Positions 59,735-64,000 of a DNA stretch of 64,000 bases are shown here, piece after piece (positions within the stretch are counted from its first letter, which is position 1; each line of letters opens with the position of its first letter). A model generated the notes under the pieces. That model did no database searches. It saw nothing but the letters and a program-made list of their open reading frames with translations, and was not told the origin of the DNA. Made by a program: the position numbers and the translations under genes. Source of the stretch: CAVQGZ01 sp963712175 (GTDB taxonomy: Bacteria; Actinomycetota; Actinomycetes; Jiangellales; Jiangellaceae); the NCBI GenBank assembly GCA_963712175.1, contig CAVQGZ010000003.1:55573-119572 (forward strand). The letters run 5' to 3'.

Positions 59735-62700
59735 ATGCTCAAGCGAGTGCTGATCGCGGTGACGGTCACGGCTACGGCCACGGCTGGGGTGGCGGTGAGC
59801 GCCACTGCTCAGGATGTCGGCCCGGGTCTTGAGGTCTCCGAGCCGTCGAAGGCGGTGGAGGAGAGCGACAACGGCTCATACATCGTCGTGATGGATGAGG
59901 ACCCCGTCGTGGCTGTGGTCGGCCAGGACCGGCTCGACACGCCTCGCGCCGATGCCCTGGCCGCGGACCTGGTCGAGGCGCAGGACGAGGTGCTGGAGTC
60001 GGTGGGTGCAGGCCCGGAGGAAAAAGTCAACACCTACACGACCTCGCTGAACGGATTCTCCGCCACGCTGTCCTATGAGGATGCCCAAGCCTTGGCGGCG
60101 GACCCCAAGGTGACTCTGGTGCTGCCTGACGAGCTTCGACAGAAGACCACCGACTCCTCACCTCGCTACCTCGGGCTGACCCGCCGCGGGGGTGCGTGGA
60201 GCACGGGGCTCACCGGTGAGGACGTCGTGGTGGGGATCATCGACAACGGCATCTGGCCTGAGCACCCCAGCTTCGCCGACGACGGCTCCTACCCTGATCT
60301 TGGCGTCACTCTGGACGAGACCTTCCGCCCGAGCTGCCAGTTCGGCAACACCGCCCACAACCCCGACGACGTGCCGTTCACGTGCAACAACAAGCTGCTG
60401 GGGGCGCGGCAGATGCTCCAGACCTACCGAGCACTTATCGGAGCGACGCCCGCGGAGTATGACTCTGCACGCGACGACGACGGGCACGGCACCCACACCG
60501 CGTCCACTGTGGCCGGCAACCAGGGCGTGACCGCCACGATGCAGGGCCAGCGGGTCGGGGTCGTCTCCGGTATCGCTCCGCGCGCTCGGGTCATCGCCTA
60601 CAAGGGCCTCGGTGCGCTTGGCGGCTTCACCTCCGACCTCGCCGCCGCCATCGACCAGGCGGTAGCTGATGGTGTGGACGTCATCAACTACTCGATCGGT
60701 GGCGGTGCCAGCGCGCCGAACGGTGCGGATGAAATCGCCTTCTTGTTCGCGGCCGACGCGGGGGTGTTCGCTGCGACGTCGGCTGGCAACAGTGGCCCGG
60801 ACGCGGACACGGTCGGGTCGCCGGCCAACGCCCCGTGGATCACGTCCGTGGGCGCCAGCACCCAGGCGCGGTTCTTCCAGGGTGTGGTGCAGGCCACCGG
60901 CCTGGACGAGAACAAGGACACGAAGGGGGCCAAGAACAAGCGGCCCGGCGGCAAGCACAAGAAGCAGCAGCTGCGCGTGACGGGTGCGTCGATCACCCCG
61001 TCCGCGGGCCCGGCCCGTTTCGTGGACGCGGAGCTCGCCGGCGGAGACCTGTGCGAGCCCGGAACGCTGGACGCGGCGGCGGTCGAGGGAGCCATCGTGC
61101 TGTGTCGCCGCGGTGCGGTCGGCCGTGCGGACAAGAGCCTCGCCGTGCAGCAGGCGGGTGGCGTCGGCATGGTGCTGTACAACAACACCGACGACGACAA
61201 CCTGTTCACCGACACTCACTCGGTGCCGAGCGTGCACGTGAACAACACCGACGGAGTCGCGCTGAAGAAATTCATCGCCGACAACGACGGCCAGGCGACG
61301 GTGACGCTGCGTGACACCGCCACGAAGACCTACCAGAAGCCGAACCCGACGATGGCGTACTTCTCCTCCCGTGGCCCCAACGGGCCGGTCCCGGACGTCA
61401 TCAAGCCGGACCTGACCGCGCCCGGTCACCAGATCCTCGCGGGTGCGTCGCCGGGGGTCGACCCGTTCGGTGACTCCTTCCAGGCGATCTCTGGGACGTC
61501 GATGTCGAGCCCGCACGTGGCGGGGTTGTTCGCGCTGCTCAAGCAGGCGCACCCGGACTGGTCGGCTGCCGCCGCGAAGTCGGCGCTGATGACCACTGCG
61601 AGCCGCCGCGTCCTGAAGGAGGACGAGAGGACGCTGGCCGACCCGTTCGACTTCGGGGCCGGCCACGTCGACCCCGGCAAGCCGTCCAGGAAGAACTCCA
61701 TGTTCGACCCGGGTCTGGTCTTCGACGCCGGCCTGTTCGAGTACGCGGCGTTCACCTGCGGCTCGACCTCGGCATCTTCACCGCCGGGTCCTGCGACTTC
61801 GTCGCCAGCCTTGACCTGCCCTTCGACCCCAGCGACCTGAACCTGCCCTCGATCGGCGTAGCCAGCCTGCCCGGGTCACAGACCGTCACCCGGACGGTGA
61901 CCAACGTGGCCGATCGGACGGTGACCTATCGGGCGTGGCCTCGGGATCCTCGCGGCTACGACGTGTCGGTCTCGCCGCGCAAGGTTCGCCTCGGGCCCGG
62001 GGAGTCGGCGACCGTGGAGGTGACGATCCGCAACGAGAGTGCGCCGCTGGGTGAGTGACGTTTCGGCACCCTGCGCTTCGTCGGCGGTGGCTACTGGGTA
62101 CGAGCCCCATCGCGGTCAACGCCAGCCAGCTGGACGCACCGACCGAGGTGGCCGCGAGCGTCGCCGACGGCGGCCGAGCTTCGACGTCGAGTTCGGCTAC
62201 TCCGGCGCCTACACCGCGGCCCCCCGCGGGCTCGTCCCGTCCACAGTGCTGTCCGGAAGCATTGGGCAGGATCCCGATCAGACCTTCCCGAGCGGCGACG
62301 ACGCACCCGGGCCTGGCGGCGGCGTCGACAGGTTCCCGATCGACGTGAGCGGGTCGGCCTACCTGCGGATCGCGCTGTCGATCCCCGGGGACACAGACAT
62401 CGACCTGTTCCTCGAGGACTCGACCGGCGCGATCGTCGCGGCCAGCACCAACGGTGGCACCGACGAGCAGATCGACCTGCCGCTGCCGGCTGACGGGACG
62501 TACACGCTGGTCGTGCACGGTTGGTCGGTCGGCCGAACGCGCCTATCGGCTACGCGGTCGACACCTGGTCGGTGCCGCTCACGCCCGGTGGCGGCTCGCT
62601 GAGCATCGACAGTGCGCCCGCCTCGGCCACCATCGGTGCAGTCGCGCCGGTCGAGGTGAGCTGGACGGCCTGACCGACGCAGAGAAGTACCTCGGCGCCA

Positions 62701-62756
62701 TCTCCCACACCGGTGACGGCGGGCTACTCGGGTTGACGCTGATCAACGTCCAGTAG
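59735..62756 (+). pseudogene. Subtilisin-like secreted serine protease (S8), multiply frameshifted
   Basis: A signal peptide (MLKRVLIAVTVTATATAGVA) and an I9 propeptide (about 45-135) precede the S8 domain. Catalytic residues: Asp170 (VVGIIDNGIWPEHP), His251 (DGHGTHTASTVAGN) and Ser589 (SGTSMSSPHVAGLFALL). A PA domain is inserted between them (about 410-545). The catalytic part is open up to about 61760. Then a missing G moves the frame to LDLGIFTAGSCDFVASLDLP, an FN3-like domain (SQTVTRTVTNVADRTVTYRA). A TGA follows at 62056-62058, then more shifts near 62102, 62175, 62535 and 62665. Past these a PPC-type domain continues (RFPIDVSGSAYLRIALSIPG, LFLEDSTGAIVAASTNGG) to the stop at 62756. The catalytic half might still be made. 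Confidence 0.8.
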
Positions 62757-63267
62757 CGCTCGGAACAGGAGCGAGGGGCTGGTCGCACAAGAACGGCGAC
62801 CGGCCGCTCCCTCCTGTGTGGTACCGGTAGATGCGGTCCGACTCCTCGAGCTCGATCACCGCACCGTCACTGGGCACCTGCTTGTACCGCATCCCCGGGG
62901 CGGGACAGCCCAGGCTGGCGTCCGGCCAGGTGACCAACGTCGCCGTCACGACAGCGATGCTGTCGCCGCTGACGCCGAGCCGTTGCGCCAGGTCGTCCAC
63001 CGCCACGTCAGCCAGTCCCGCCAGGCTCGGGTCGATCTCACCGGCGGGGAACACCGTGCTGTCGGAGCCCACCGGGGTGGCGCTGCTCGCCGGTGACGAC
63101 TTCTGCGGCCGAGGCGTCGCCAGCTCGAGGGACGGTGTGGCGTCTGGTGCGGCACTGCTGCCGGGCGCGGACCCGCTCTCCTGCGACATGCCTGCATCTT
63201 GCTGCACCACAGGCCCGCACGCGGCCAGCAGGCAGGCCGCGCCCGCCAACCACACCGTCCACCTCAT
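62743..63267 (-). CDS. Putative lipoprotein
   Basis: 174 residues from ATG 63267. The signal peptide has a lipobox (WLAGAACLLAACG). A Ser/Pro/Thr-rich linker follows, then a small domain with two Cys: DDLAQRLGVSGDSIAVVTAT, LVTWPDASLGCPAPGMRYKQ and VIELEESDRIYRYHTG. The 'W.D..LGCP.pg..y.q....G..i.l....r.Y.YH' pattern is widespread in secreted proteins of unknown function. It converges on the protease gene with a 14-bp overlap. Confidence 0.8.
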   Translation of the reverse strand: MRWTVWLAGAACLLAACGPVVQQDAGMSQESGSAPGSSAAPDATPSLELATPRPQKSSPASSATPVGSDSTVFPAGEIDPSLAGLADVAVDDLAQRLGVSGDSIAVVTATLVTWPDASLGCPAPGMRYKQVPSDGAVIELEESDRIYRYHTGGSGRSPFLCDQPLAPVPSATGR

Positions 63268-64000
63268 ACCCACTTGGACGCCGACAGGCCCGTCCCGGTT
63301 CCCAAGCCCCCAGCAGCGAAGACCCACACTCGTCATGGAGATGGCCAACTCCTCAGTGCGGCCCACTACGCCGCAACCCCAGTCCGAGCCAGGACACTGC
63401 CCGGACGGAGCAGCCCGGCGCAACGTAGTGGAAGCCTGCGGCCGCCGCGGCGGCACTCACAGGACTGGCGCTCCGCTGCTTCGGGACAGTCCTGGGAGAG
63501 GCAGTTCGCCAGAGACCACGCCTCCGGAGCCAGAGAGACTTGACCGCCTGAGGTGACCCTCACTGTGTGGCGGAAACAGGACCTGGCGCACTGGCACGTG
63601 TACAGACTCCCCGACACGACGGCACCGAGGGTTCGCCCTGAGGCACGCCCGTCAACCGCCCGTCGGCAGACACGGCCGTGTGGGGTGTTTGCTCTGGGCG
63701 CTACGACGGTGACCCACAGTGGGCGAAAGGACTCACCTCGTGGAGCTTGATCCCGGACCAGTACGCGAGCCTCCTACGTACATGGCGCGGGCGTCTCGGC
63801 ACGGCCTCGCCGCGACCCCCCCCTGCCGAGCTCGGTTGCGCCCCTGACCTGCCGTTCCCTCACTCCTCGCGGTGCCGGATGAGCTACGCGCGAGAAGCCT
63901 GACCGGCTCGGTCCAGCGCAGGGCCCAGCGGCCCACTTAATGAGAGCTGCTCGCAGAGCGATTCCAGACATGTTCCGTGCATCTCGACAACAACAACTAG
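63268..64000. other. No recognisable gene to the window end
   Basis: About 730 bp. Several frames are open by base composition only. No motifs, RNA genes or strong repeats were seen. A gene reading in from beyond 64000 cannot be excluded. Confidence 0.35.

Noticed and set aside
63553..63902. Short plus-strand frames at the right end
   Set aside because: No ribosome sites, motifs or biased codon use; best explained by base composition.

Overview
The window is high-GC DNA from an actinobacterium. GTG starts, ATGA/GTGA gene overlaps, NarL-type two-component systems, DUF1707/HAAS (DUF1700-like) proteins, a wax-ester/diacylglycerol acyltransferase, an F420-type reductase and leaderless-looking promoters all fit. 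Nothing in it fixes the genus. No rRNA, complete tRNA or CRISPR array was seen.

Layout. (1) 0.1-5 kb: an ACR3 arsenite pump coupled to a small thioredoxin-like ORF, a RelBE-type toxin-antitoxin (TA) pair with a frameshifted antitoxin, and an ECF sigma factor overlapping a membrane-anchored NTF2-like partner. (2) 4.2-9.4 kb: a polyol operon with a DeoR repressor, PfkB sugar-phosphate kinase, mannitol-type PTS EIICB and EIIA, and a zinc dehydrogenase. (3) 10.6-15.9 kb: histidine kinase, response regulator, ABC ATPase and FtsX-like permease. (4) 16-25.6 kb: a decayed mobile island. It holds replication- or transfer-like debris, a relic TA pair, a flavodoxin/enoyl-reductase chimera, a tRNA-Thr 3'-half attachment site with flanking arm-like repeats, HEPN-MNT, HigBA, BrnT-like and an unnamed TA pair, an MFS exporter, a frameshifted IS110 element and a tyrosine integrase that has lost its catalytic tyrosine. 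(5) 26-35.4 kb: PadR/HAAS pair, WS/DGAT, BioY-like protein with a secreted protein, RelE/Phd TA, GNAT, a Prim-Pol fragment, and a hydrolase divergent from its TetR regulator. (6) 35.6-39.5 kb: IS3, IS110 and IS481 elements side by side. (7) 39.8-58.5 kb: small-molecule enzymes (enoyl reductase, adenylate cyclase, SDRs, hydrolases, SRPBCC proteins, thioesterase), a large secreted GH13 amylase and a rifampin ADP-ribosyltransferase. (8) 58.6-63.3 kb: a TetR gene, a subtilisin-like protease gene with many frameshifts, and a lipoprotein.

Three themes stand out. Seven TA modules or relics lie in 32 kb, five of them within 8.3 kb next to the attachment site. Several families of short intergenic repeats recur through the window and match no element I recognise. 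At least a dozen genes carry single-base indels, often in G or C runs, while very long genes nearby (840 and 1025 codons) are intact. This is either local pseudogenisation or uncorrected sequencing error, and every frameshift call below carries that caveat.
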